Assembly (NCBI GenBank): GCA_900545725.1
Contig: URAI01000059.1
Location: 1-15,352 of the forward strand
DNA: 15,352 bases
From: an uncultured Eubacterium sp.
GTDB taxonomy: Bacteria > Bacillota > Clostridia > Lachnospirales > Lachnospiraceae
Reading direction: 5' to 3'
The notes under the pieces were generated by a model. That model searched no databases. It was not told the origin of the DNA and saw only the letters and a list, made by a program, of their open reading frames with translations. Positions within the stretch are counted from its first letter, which is position 1; the number at the start of each line of letters is the position of its first letter. Both the position numbers and the translations under genes were made by a program. Below are positions 1-6,904 of the stretch, piece after piece.

Positions 1-54
1 CTCCTCTCCTCCGTAAGAGCCAAATGCTGACATAACAAGTTTTAATGGTTTCAT
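1..54 (-). CDS. sbcC: SbcC exonuclease subunit, N-terminal 18 codons (partial)
   Basis: The ATG at 54 opens a frame that runs off the left edge and reads MKPLKLVMSAFGSYGGEE. This is the characteristic start of SbcC, the SMC-like ATPase subunit of the SbcCD (Rad50/Mre11-type) double-strand-break nuclease; family members usually begin MKPLKLxMSAFGPY. The Walker A motif would lie just beyond the window. A purine-rich GGGGGAAGAG precedes the start. The stop codon of the upstream sbcD frame (55-57) directly abuts this ATG, the usual sbcD-sbcC operon arrangement with likely translational coupling. Because the upstream sbcD is broken, SbcC may lack its nuclease partner. Only 18 residues are visible, so the state of the rest of the gene is unknown. 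Confidence 0.8.
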   Translation of the reverse strand, partial: MKPLKLVMSAFGSYGGEE

Positions 55-291
55 TTACTCTTCCCCCACTTCACTAAGTATTTCCCTGAATAGTTCACTC
101 TCTGCATCATTCATTTTCCTGTCCGTAAGCTGTTCAAAAAAAGTATCAAACGCATCATATGGTGACATTTCTTTTAATTCACCTACATCCTCAAGCATTA
201 TCTTTCTTGTCTCAGAATTATCAACGACCACTTCTAATATGTAGTCAAAATACGCACCCAGTTTTTTCTTTACATCAGGAATTATTTGCTC
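55..291 (-). pseudogene. sbcD: SbcD C-terminal tail, out of frame with the preceding ORF
   Basis: After the chimeric ORF stops at 282-284, a second frame continues without a stop from about 291 to a TAA at 55-57. It reads EQIIPDVKKKLGAYF, later DNSETRK, then MSPYDAFDTFFEQLTDRKM and SELFREILSEVGEE. This matches the SbcD C-terminal region, where families have xIPDxxxKLRxxYPN, a DNxRTR stretch and SPxExFxxFYxxxN. The preceding frame ends KNDYVSK, and SbcD proteins normally carry several more residues between that point and the IPD motif. A small deletion with frame change is therefore more likely than a sequencing slip of one base. It lies directly upstream of sbcC. The remnant has no ribosome binding site or start codon of its own and is probably not translated. 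Confidence 0.75.
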
Positions 292-1178
292 ACATAATCA
301 TTTTTAAGTTCTTCATCAGCCGAAGCTATTATATCATCAAAATATCCCGTAAGTTTCTTTACATCTCTTATCTGTGTCAGCGGAAGTTTTGTTATCTCAA
401 TCTCTTTATTTTTTTCTTCCATATCCACCATTACAATGTTCTTATTATGATTTCTCTCACTCACCGAAAATTTAATCGGTGTTCCACTGTATCTGTTTTT
501 CTCACTGCCCACAAACTGTCCGCCGTGAATATGTCCGAGTGCTGCATACTCAAAATCATCAAATGCCGATACATCGACAGCATCAAGTCCGCCCACTATA
601 GCCGGAGTCTGCTCCGACTCACAAAGTTCAGGCTCTTTGTGACCTGACACAAAAAACTGATGTGCAAGAATAATATTCCTCTCATTTTTATCTATGTCTG
701 TATTTTCAACAAGCTTTTTTATTATTGCGTCTTCCCCTGCTGCCGCCTCCTCAGGCATTGAATTTTTAAACAGTGCAGGCTTCAAAAACGGCAGCATATA
801 GATATTTACATTTCCATATTCATCAGTATCTACATAAGTTACATCAATTCCGTTATTTTCAAGATACTCACATGTCCTTATAATTGCATGATGTTCAATC
901 TTAGTTGTTATTATATGTCCATTCTTATGCTCGGCAGCTGTCATTTTAAGTGCCCAGTTATCAGACTCCGTACCACCTGATGTAATAAATATTTCATTTT
1001 CATCTGCATTTATAGATAAAGCCAATGTACGTCTGGCCTGATTAATTTCATGTCTGACATTCTGTGAAAATGCATAAATTCCCGATGGGTTCGCATATCT
1101 TATATCAAAATATGGAAGCATAACCTCTGCTACCTCAGGACGTACCTTAGTGGTCGCAGCATTGTCCATATATATCAT
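282..1178 (-). pseudogene. NifS/IscS N-terminus fused in frame to SbcD C-terminal part (chimeric ORF)
   Basis: From the ATG at 1178 (GGGAGAGG 8 nt upstream; an in-frame GTG lies at 1187) the protein starts MIYMDNAATTKVRPEV, typical of cysteine desulfurases. It keeps the PLP-phosphate loop TSGGTESDNWAL and the EHHAI motif, whose His stacks on PLP. At about 801-827 (TDEYGNVNI) the NifS similarity stops, before the Schiff-base lysine and the catalytic cysteine. The rest is SbcD: YMLPFLKPA, the metal-binding region LAHQFFVSG, ALGHIHG and YSGTPIKFSVSE, then DVKKLTGYF. The SbcD N-terminal metal ligands are missing. Neither catalytic set is complete, so neither known activity is expected. Both families often carry DEYG followed by a small hydrophobic residue at this point, which suggests recombination at short homology. 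The ORF stops early relative to SbcD. A genomic deletion and an assembly chimera cannot be told apart from sequence alone. Confidence 0.85.
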
Positions 1179-1295
1179 TATATACACCTCTCCCTTATCC
1201 TTTTATATTAATATATTCAGATTATATATATGGGGTGTTTTAATTTATACATTAATTCTATTAACGTTTGTTCAATAATTATTGGAGGATTTTTA

Positions 1296-2819
1296 ATGAA
1301 ATTAAGTCTGAAAAATTCAGTTTTACGTGGAACTATTATACTTACACTGGCAGGAATTTTAACTAAAATAATAGGTTTTTTCTACCGTATATATCTTACA
1401 AGAACCATCGGAGCTGCCGGAATGGGACTTATGCAGCTTACCATGCCCGTAGCAGGAATTGCCTTTGCAATATGCTCATCCGGCATACAGACAGCAATAT
1501 CCAGATTCAGTTCTGCCGCAGCAGCAAAAAATACATCTGAAAACACAGGACAATGGTTGATATATGGCCTTCTAATCTCACTTCCGGCATCAATTATTCT
1601 TACTTTACTTACTTACACATATTCTGATTTTATTGCAAAAAGAGTTCTTCTTAATGCACAATGCTCATCCTTAATAAGATTACTTGCGTTTACTTTTCCA
1701 TTTTCATGCTTTCACAATTGCATATGCGGATACTATTATGGATATAAAAAAACAGCCATTCCAGCGTTTTCCCAGCTCGTTGAACAGATTATACGCGTAA
1801 TGACTGTATATTTATATTCTAAGATATGTTTACAAAATAATTATCCGGTAACAGTTACCGGTGCATTTATAGGAAGTCTCATAAGTGAAATAGCAGCTAC
1901 AATTTTCTGTTTTGCTGCGATATTCTCCAACAAAAGCTTCAAACTCAGATTAATCCGTATCAGCGTATTTTATGACGGACTTAAAAAAATGCTTGCTTTT
2001 TCTGTTCCACTTACCTTTAACAGACTATTAATGCATATATTACAAGGCTGTGAATCAATATTAATTCCTGCACAATTAATACTATATGGTTATTCACAAA
2101 ACGAAAGTATAAGTATGTATGGCATACTTACCGGAATGGCTCTTCCATTTATACTTTTTCCTGCAGCTCTGACCAATTCATTATCAATTATGCTGCTTCC
2201 TGAAGTATCAGGAGCCCAGTCCGCCGACAATAATACTTCAATCAGGCTTACTATCGGGCGCTCAATACATTTCTGCCTCGCCCTTGGAATATTTACAACA
2301 TTTTTATTTTTGTTTTATGTAGGACGCATTGGCAGTATAATTTTTAATGAGCCTTCTGTACATATGTTCATTCTTGTATTATGCTGGCTATGTCCGTTCT
2401 ACTATCTTACAATGACACTTTCAAGCATACTTAACGGTCTTGGGCATAGCACACTTACATGTGTACAGAATATTGCTGCAATACTTGTAAGAATTGCTTT
2501 TCTCATTATAACAGTACCATTTTACGGCATTGCCGGATACCTGTGGGGGTTGTTATTATCACAGATAATAATATGTATTCTGCATTATATCTCTCTTTAC
2601 AGATTATACAGACCTAATACATCTCCATTTAAAAATATAATACTTCCTACATGTAATTCGTTGTTATGTATAGGTATATCACTCATTGTATATAGAATAT
2701 CTGAAACATTTACAAATGAGCTTATATGCCTATGCATTGCCACTTTCACTGCCGGACTTCTCTTTATTATTACCTCTTGTGCTATTCACTATTATAATTC
2801 CGGCAGATACAAGAAGTAA
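1296..2819 (+). CDS. SpoVB-like polysaccharide/lipid flippase (MOP/MATE superfamily)
   Basis: A 507-residue, very hydrophobic protein with roughly 12-14 predicted membrane helices. It begins MKLSLKNSVLRGTIILTLAG, followed by LTKIIGFFYRIYLTRTIGAAGMGL, the hallmark N-terminus of SpoVB/MurJ-like flippases. These proteins move lipid-linked envelope precursors across the cytoplasmic membrane; SpoVB itself acts in spore cortex synthesis. The start at 1296 is chosen because GGAGG lies 7-8 nt upstream; an in-frame ATG at 1230 has no such site and would add 22 non-family residues. Length fits the family (about 500-550). It is transcribed divergently from the nifS/sbcD chimera. Its last 30 codons overlap the convergent EamA gene. 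Whether it is a sporulation protein or a general polysaccharide flippase cannot be decided here, because clostridia carry several paralogues. Confidence 0.85.
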   Translation: MKLSLKNSVLRGTIILTLAGILTKIIGFFYRIYLTRTIGAAGMGLMQLTMPVAGIAFAICSSGIQTAISRFSSAAAAKNTSENTGQWLIYGLLISLPASIILTLLTYTYSDFIAKRVLLNAQCSSLIRLLAFTFPFSCFHNCICGYYYGYKKTAIPAFSQLVEQIIRVMTVYLYSKICLQNNYPVTVTGAFIGSLISEIAATIFCFAAIFSNKSFKLRLIRISVFYDGLKKMLAFSVPLTFNRLLMHILQGCESILIPAQLILYGYSQNESISMYGILTGMALPFILFPAALTNSLSIMLLPEVSGAQSADNNTSIRLTIGRSIHFCLALGIFTTFLFLFYVGRIGSIIFNEPSVHMFILVLCWLCPFYYLTMTLSSILNGLGHSTLTCVQNIAAILVRIAFLIITVPFYGIAGYLWGLLLSQIIICILHYISLYRLYRPNTSPFKNIILPTCNSLLCIGISLIVYRISETFTNELICLCIATFTAGLLFIITSCAIHYYNSGRYKK

Positions 2820-3707
2820 CGCACTAAAATATCTAAGATGCCATATATCCTCATGTAATACAATTCCTGCAAGGAATATTCCTGAAACCGGAATAACAAA
2901 ATTATATATACAGATTCTGCCAATCTTATTATACTTAAGCAGAATAGTCCACAATGTAAATGCAACTGCTGACAGAAGCGCAAGATATGCCATAACTACA
3001 ATTCCTGCTCCTGTCACAGTATCAAAATGTCCGCCTGCCACAATGCCGGTTATCATCAATATAATGCCGCCTATAAGCAGATTATAGCCTGTTGTAATTA
3101 CTGAATCAACCTTTTGGGTTACATATTTACTCATAACTCCGGATATACTAAAAGCCAGTGCAGCAATTATTACAAATCCTTCACCTAAGATTGATACATG
3201 TGTCGAGGTCTGTGCTCCCGGTCCTATTGTACATATAAGCACACCTGAAAAACCGATAATACATCCAATCACTTTATTATAATCAAGTCTGTCATTTTTA
3301 TATATAAAATGTGCAAGTATAACGGAAATAAATGTCGTACAGGAATTAACTATCGAGCCATTTGCCGCAGCACAGTTAGCTACACCTATATAAAAGAAAA
3401 TATACTGGATTGTAGTCTGTACAATAGCAAGACCCGTAACAGGAATAATATCTTTCTTTTTAAGAACCGGCAGCTTTTTATTCATAAATATGTATACAAT
3501 AAGCACCATAATTCCGGCAATCACAAATCTTATACCGGCAAATAAAAGCTTAGTACTCACGCTGTCTGTTATATTAAATAATCTGTAACCAATCTTAATG
3601 GCAGGAATAGCACTTCCCCAAAGGCAATTACATAATACCGCAATAAGAACTACTACAAGTCCATTTGTCCAAAATACAAAGTTATCATTTTTTGAATTTT
3701 CATTCAT
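2730..3707 (-). CDS. EamA-family (DMT superfamily) transporter
   Basis: About 325 residues with some ten hydrophobic helices in two EamA repeats (roughly residues 15-150 and 170-305). Signatures include LCNCLWGSAIPAIKIGYR in helix 1, GVANCAAANGSIVNSC at the end of the first repeat and FSISGVMSKYV in the second. EamA proteins are inner-membrane exporters of metabolites such as amino acids; the substrate cannot be inferred here. The ATG at 3707 is preferred because GGTGG lies 8 nt upstream; an in-frame GTG at 3719 sits too close to that site. The ATG overlaps the stop of the upstream gene (ATGAATGA), indicating translational coupling. The hydrophilic tail, rich in Lys, Glu and Ser, is encoded antisense to the last membrane helix of the SpoVB-like gene. 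Confidence 0.88.
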   Translation of the reverse strand: MNENSKNDNFVFWTNGLVVVLIAVLCNCLWGSAIPAIKIGYRLFNITDSVSTKLLFAGIRFVIAGIMVLIVYIFMNKKLPVLKKKDIIPVTGLAIVQTTIQYIFFYIGVANCAAANGSIVNSCTTFISVILAHFIYKNDRLDYNKVIGCIIGFSGVLICTIGPGAQTSTHVSILGEGFVIIAALAFSISGVMSKYVTQKVDSVITTGYNLLIGGIILMITGIVAGGHFDTVTGAGIVVMAYLALLSAVAFTLWTILLKYNKIGRICIYNFVIPVSGIFLAGIVLHEDIWHLRYFSALLLVSAGIIIVNSTRGNNKEKSGSESGNA

Positions 3708-4035
3708 CTGTTTTACCACCGTAATTTAAAGATATATCTGTGTCGAGAATTGCCGGTTCATTATCCCACTCTTCTCTACGTTCATCATATTCTTTTTTTA
3801 TCCATTCTATAGCATCAATTCTCCCATGTTCGCTAAAATCAAATTCCCGTGTCGTCCTGTCTGCTTCATTAACAGCCGAATAACAATATGGTCCCTGCCA
3901 TACGGAAACTGATAATATATAATCAGGCTTGTCACCTGCTCTTCTTATTATGTATCTCATTCCGTGATGCTGCCCACTATACACACCACCATATACAAAA
4001 AAATTAAATGGAAGAATCTCTTTCTCATCAATCAT
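3700..4035 (-). CDS. Uncharacterised 111-residue protein
   Basis: I do not recognise a named family. The protein is soluble, without signal peptide or membrane helix. It starts MIDEKEILPFNFFVYGGVYSG, has an aromatic, Gly-rich N-terminal half (GQHHGMRYIIRR, VWQGPYCYSAV) and ends in an acidic, helical, charged segment (IEWIKKEYDERREEWD, residues 76-91). Similar small proteins with a GxRYxxxR core and a PYCY segment are, as far as I recall, common and uncharacterised in Lachnospiraceae. The start is the first ATG after the upstream gene; GTGGAG lies about 11 nt upstream, a long spacing. It lies 23 bp downstream of the 76-residue gene and overlaps the EamA start by 8 bp, so all three are probably one operon. 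Confidence 0.7.
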   Translation of the reverse strand: MIDEKEILPFNFFVYGGVYSGQHHGMRYIIRRAGDKPDYILSVSVWQGPYCYSAVNEADRTTREFDFSEHGRIDAIEWIKKEYDERREEWDNEPAILDTDISLNYGGKTDE

Positions 4036-4058
4036 ACTACAATATACTCCACAGGCAT

Positions 4059-4289
4059 TTATTTAGATGCCATCTTTTTTATATCATTAATCATATCAAG
4101 ATCTGACTGTGTAAGCTTTACATTGGTACATAAGTCCCTGCCGTCAGTTGTAGTCACCTTAAGTTCAACTATTGTTCCCTCTGTAATATTTGTATTCTTT
4201 AAAGCACCTAAAAACATAGGAAACTTTGGATGATTACTTACAAACTTCTGCCAGTTCCCTCTGAACCTGAATAAATCTGCCGGATTCAT
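4059..4289 (-). CDS. Small conserved protein of 76 residues, function unknown
   Basis: It starts MNPADLFRFRGNWQKFVSNH and continues PKFPMFLGALKNTNITEGTIVELKV before a Gly-Asp turn and a charged C-terminal helix (SDLDMINDIKKM). The pattern MNPAxLFxxxxxWxxFxxxHPKFPxFL is one I associate with short conserved proteins in many Lachnospiraceae, but I know of no assigned function. No signal peptide or transmembrane segment is visible; it is probably a small alpha/beta cytoplasmic protein. A strong AAGGAGAA ribosome binding site lies 5 nt before the ATG. It appears to be the first gene of an operon with the 111-residue protein and the EamA transporter, and the palindrome-rich segment at 4324-4494 lies upstream. 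Confidence 0.75.
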   Translation of the reverse strand: MNPADLFRFRGNWQKFVSNHPKFPMFLGALKNTNITEGTIVELKVTTTDGRDLCTNVKLTQSDLDMINDIKKMASK

Positions 4290-4502
4290 ACTTTTCTCCT
4301 TGTATTATATTGTAGTAGTTTTTAAAGACCCTCTCCAAGGTCTTTATTACTATTAAGTAATAGTCATCACTATAGGAATTTTTAATGTTCCTTGTTATAA
4401 CAACATACAATATGTATTTTGCACGGAATATTCAAGATTCGCAAGCGAATCCTGCTGCGAGCCGCTGGTCAGTCCTGCTGGCTTTTTAAAAAGCTAAAAC
4501 GA
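4290..4502. other. Palindrome-rich intergenic region
   Basis: No gene is visible in these 213 bp. A series of inverted repeats is present: AAAGACC/GGTCTTT (4324-4345), ATTACT/AGTAAT (4346-4361), AGGAA/TTCCT (4374-4392), the perfect palindrome TTGTTATAACAA (4392-4403), GAATATTC (4426-4433), GATTCGC/GCGAATC (4436-4451) and GCTTTTTAAAAAGC (4481-4494). TCCTGCTG occurs twice as a direct repeat (4450-4457 and 4473-4480). The stretch 4436-4480 is visibly richer in G+C than its surroundings. It separates the end of the site-2 protease gene from the start of the 76-residue gene, both on the minus strand. It may hold a terminator, a structured leader or a dispersed repeat; I cannot name a known RNA family. 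Confidence 0.6.
4436..4451. repeat. Inverted repeat GATTCGC/GCGAATC
   Basis: A perfect 16-nt palindrome-like repeat with a 2-nt centre, in the more GC-rich part of the intergenic region downstream of the site-2 protease gene. It is flanked by the two TCCTGCTG direct repeats and by GAATATTC. The dense arrangement suggests a dispersed intergenic repeat or structured RNA rather than chance, but this is inference. Confidence 0.5.
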
Positions 4503-5174
4503 TTATACAGTTCCCACCACTGCCGGATAACCGAATATTTTTAATACAATTCTCCACATCCAGTTAATAATACCGCTATCAACATAAGACAGTATATTAT
4601 TAAATGATCCAAACCAGATAAGTATAAGAAGAAACAATGGAAAATATCTGCTGTATCTTCTTATCTCACGCTCAATATGTACCGGAAGTAACGAAAATAA
4701 TACATTAGAGCCGTCTAATGGTGGAATCGGTATAAGATTGAACACTCCCAGACCTACATTTATCATTGAAATATAGTAAAAAAGATAATAAAAATATCCC
4801 GAAACACTTCCTGTTCCTGTATATCTTGCCGTAAAATACATACCTATCAATGAAATAAATGCTATAATAAAATTCATTAAAGGTCCGGCAAGTGCCACAA
4901 GACAAAAATCGAGCTTCTTATGCTTGTAGCTTGCTGTATTAACCATTACAGGCTTAGCCCAGCCCATATGAAATATAAGAAGACATAATGTACCCAACGG
5001 ATCCAGATGCTTAAACGGATTGAGTGAAAGTCTTCCACTTGATTTTACATTTTTATCACCGCACAGATATGATACAACGGCATGTGCATATTCATGCAGA
5101 ACAATTGCAATAAGTGTTGCCGGTGCAGCATATATAAGCGTGTATATTATATTATTCAAATAACTGCTTCTCAT
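4503..5174 (-). CDS. Site-2 protease family (M50) membrane metalloprotease
   Basis: A polytopic membrane protein of 223 residues from the ATG at 5174. The zinc-binding HExxH motif reads HEYAH (His27, Glu28, His31) in the first helix. The third zinc ligand is in NLIPIPPLDG (Asp154), the LDG motif of M50B peptidases, and the conserved ALAGPLMNF lies at about residues 94-102. All catalytic residues are present, so it should be an active intramembrane protease; the substrate is unknown and no sigma or anti-sigma gene is adjacent. Start 5174 is chosen for GGAGA about 5 nt upstream; ATG 5210 and TTG 5213 in the same frame lack a convincing site and would add a Cys/Glu-rich stretch. It lies about 100 bp downstream of the membrane-protein gene ending at 5277 and may be co-transcribed with it. 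Confidence 0.9.
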   Translation of the reverse strand: MRSSYLNNIIYTLIYAAPATLIAIVLHEYAHAVVSYLCGDKNVKSSGRLSLNPFKHLDPLGTLCLLIFHMGWAKPVMVNTASYKHKKLDFCLVALAGPLMNFIIAFISLIGMYFTARYTGTGSVSGYFYYLFYYISMINVGLGVFNLIPIPPLDGSNVLFSLLPVHIEREIRRYSRYFPLFLLILIWFGSFNNILSYVDSGIINWMWRIVLKIFGYPAVVGTV

Positions 5175-5258
5175 ACATTCTCCATTCTGCAGACATTTTT
5201 CTTCTGCCATCAATAACCATTTATTTTGTCCAGAAACAAATAGCCGTGTCTGTTTAAT

Positions 5259-5280
5259 CTAAATCAGTATACAGATTTAG
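5259..5280 (-). repeat. Inverted repeat CTAAATC/GATTTAG at a gene end
   Basis: A 7-bp perfect stem with an 8-nt centre that overlaps the stop codon of the four-helix membrane protein gene. It is AT-rich and has no clear U-run after it on the minus strand, so it is at best a weak terminator or a transcript-end hairpin ahead of the site-2 protease gene. Confidence 0.4.
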
Positions 5281-5714
5281 CTATTTTCTATATTTTTGAG
5301 TTTCAGTATAACCCCTGTAATATATATAAGGGAAATAATTAATGGTATAGCACATACAGCAACATTTAAAGCTGTAACTGTATCAGATATAATAAAAACG
5401 ATTATTATATTGAGTATGCATAACGATATATATATCATTCCAAGTGTTTTGAGTTTATCAGTATACTCATTATCATCCGCATTCATAAGACCCCGAAAGC
5501 CGGCATATATACTATATATACCAAATACCATCATATACATTCCGCCTGCACTTATATATCTCATTGCTCTTAATACTGCTTCATCAGTATCAGGTGTTAC
5601 CGAATTAAGTAACATTCCATTAGACATAAAGTAAAAGCCGACAAATACTATAATAAACCCGGTAAATATTGATATGCCTCCTGAAAACTTAAGGAGCTTT
5701 TTTCCTATTGACAT
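5277..5714 (-). CDS. Four-helix integral membrane protein, function unknown
   Basis: About 145 residues from MSIGKKLLKF, with four hydrophobic segments near residues 11-30, 55-73, 90-110 and 115-137. Short basic or acidic loops separate them (DTDEAVLRAMRY after helix 1; MNADDNEYTDKLKT between helices 2 and 3). I do not recognise a family. The start at 5714 is preferred because GAGGA sits 9 nt upstream. In-frame ATGs at 5753 and 5729 exist, but only a weaker AGAGAG site precedes the latter. It is divergent from the FliD-like gene, with a candidate extended -10 promoter in the shared intergenic region. The downstream site-2 protease gene could share its transcript, which gives a weak hint of a membrane-quality or signalling role, but nothing in the sequence proves it. 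Confidence 0.7.
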   Translation of the reverse strand: MSIGKKLLKFSGGISIFTGFIIVFVGFYFMSNGMLLNSVTPDTDEAVLRAMRYISAGGMYMMVFGIYSIYAGFRGLMNADDNEYTDKLKTLGMIYISLCILNIIIVFIISDTVTALNVAVCAIPLIISLIYITGVILKLKNIENS

Positions 5715-5774
5715 TCTGTTAATCCTCATTTCTCTCTTATCAAGACATAACATTTATATTACAACAATTTGAAT

Positions 5775-5783
5775 ATTATATCA
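5775..5783 (-). promoter_or_regulatory. Candidate extended -10 promoter for the four-helix membrane protein
   Basis: On the minus strand the sequence TGATATAAT contains a perfect TATAAT with the TGn extension, about 61-69 nt before the ATG at 5714. No good -35 hexamer is visible 17 nt upstream, as is common for extended -10 promoters. The surroundings are very AT-rich, so chance matches are likely. Confidence 0.4.
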
Positions 5784-5829
5784 ATTAAATAAACATAAAA
5801 TATTCACTGGCATTTATTTTAAATATATA

Positions 5830-5857
5830 TAATATATCACATGTTACATGCCGATAT
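5830..5857 (+). promoter_or_regulatory. Candidate sigma-D/sigma-28 (motility) promoter
   Basis: GCCGATAT at 5850-5857 is identical to the -10 consensus of Bacillus sigma-D promoters. TAAT at 5830-5833 matches three of four bases of the TAAA -35 element with 16 nt between them. It lies about 45 nt upstream of the ATG at 5903. The FliD-like nature of the downstream product fits a motility regulon. One further GCCGATAT occurs by chance inside the hairpin at 7043-7050. Confidence 0.5.
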
Positions 5858-5902
5858 ATTACACAGCAATATTTAGACTATTTTTACAAAGGAGCCGGTA
5901 AA

Positions 5903-6904
5903 ATGATTACAATTAATGCAAGCACAATTACTAATAATTTACTTTCCAATAATAAGTTTTCATATAAAATAACAAAACAGGGCTATGCTTTTAATACTGA
6001 TGCAGAAGAATATTCATATAATGCAGAAAGCCTTAAAGAAAAACTAAGACATTTAAAATATTCAGATAAGTCAGATGGAGCAGATTCTTCAATTATTGCC
6101 AATGTGAAACAATTTGTATCTAAATATAATTCACTAAAATCTAACATTTCTGAAATTGATTCTACAGACAGACTTACAAAATACATAAAAAAGTTCGACC
6201 AGCTTATAAAGAATAATTCTGATGCATTATCAGACATAGGAATTACAAGGAAATCCAATGGCCATCTTGAATTAAACGATACCACCCTTAAAGCAGCCAC
6301 TTCTACTAAGTTAGAATCTTTATTTTCCAAGGAATCGGATTTTATGAACAAAGCTGAAAATTATTCCAAAAAGATATATGATGAAACTCGTCTTTGTATG
6401 CAAAAGACATTTATTGAAGGTGACTATTCCGGTACTGCCCCGACTGAGTCTTCTGTAAGAACTCTTGCAACGGCACTTCCGTCAATTGTATCATGTGCGG
6501 ACGTATTATCCAAGGGCAGTTATAATTCCTCTAATATAGATAATTTAAAAGAACTCATTAATAATTTTATTAAATATTATAATAAATATGCTGACGACTA
6601 CCAGTCAGCTGCAGATAAGCTGTCAACTGATGCAAATGCCATAGCTCAGACGTTAACAGATACTTCTAAAAAATATGAAACACTTCTCAACTCTGCCGGG
6701 ATTAATGTAGATTCTTCTACAGGCAGATTATCAGCAGCTAATCCAGACGGAACATTTTCTTTATCAGATGATATTGTCAGTCTTGAAGCTGTATTTGGCA
6801 GTTCGGCTGATTATATTAATACAGTTAAACAGACTTCTGAAAGTCTTTTTAAAACAATTATCGGCGGAGATTCTTCTGATATTTCGATAGATTTTTATGC
6901 ATAA
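5903..6904 (+). CDS. FliD C-terminal-like protein with two tandem modules (unassigned)
   Basis: A 333-residue soluble protein without signal peptide or membrane helix; AAAGGAGCC lies 9 nt before the ATG. It contains two related modules. Module 1 (about 62-158) has VKQFVSKYNSLKSNI, then LSDIGITRKSNGHLEL, then LESLFSKESDFMNKAENYS. Module 2 (about 212-315) has LINNFIKYYNKYADDY, then LNSAGINVDSSTGRLSA, then LEAVFGSSADYINTVKQTS. This order (FvxxYN helix, GIxxxxxGxL hairpin, LxxLF helix) recalls the C-terminal domain of the flagellar cap FliD. The FliD N-terminal part and D2-D3 are absent, and no flagellar genes are adjacent. A candidate sigma-D promoter precedes it. It may be a flagellum-associated secreted protein, but that is inference; the family assignment is tentative. 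Confidence 0.7.
   Translation: MITINASTITNNLLSNNKFSYKITKQGYAFNTDAEEYSYNAESLKEKLRHLKYSDKSDGADSSIIANVKQFVSKYNSLKSNISEIDSTDRLTKYIKKFDQLIKNNSDALSDIGITRKSNGHLELNDTTLKAATSTKLESLFSKESDFMNKAENYSKKIYDETRLCMQKTFIEGDYSGTAPTESSVRTLATALPSIVSCADVLSKGSYNSSNIDNLKELINNFIKYYNKYADDYQSAADKLSTDANAIAQTLTDTSKKYETLLNSAGINVDSSTGRLSAANPDGTFSLSDDIVSLEAVFGSSADYINTVKQTSESLFKTIIGGDSSDISIDFYA

Noticed and set aside
282..300. Programmed ribosomal frameshift in the chimeric SbcD part
   Set aside because: No slippery heptamer is evident at AGCAAATAA, and residues appear to be missing at the join, so a deletion explains it better.
159..647. 162-codon plus-strand ORF
   Set aside because: It lies antisense to the sbcD remnant, has no family-like sequence and no convincing ribosome binding site.
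1230..1295. Upstream in-frame extension of the SpoVB-like gene
   Set aside because: The 22 extra residues do not resemble the family and no ribosome binding site precedes ATG 1230, whereas GGAGG precedes 1296.
4290..4502. Known riboswitch or tRNA in the palindromic region
   Set aside because: I could not match the sequence to a tRNA cloverleaf or any riboswitch core I know; only simple stems are visible.
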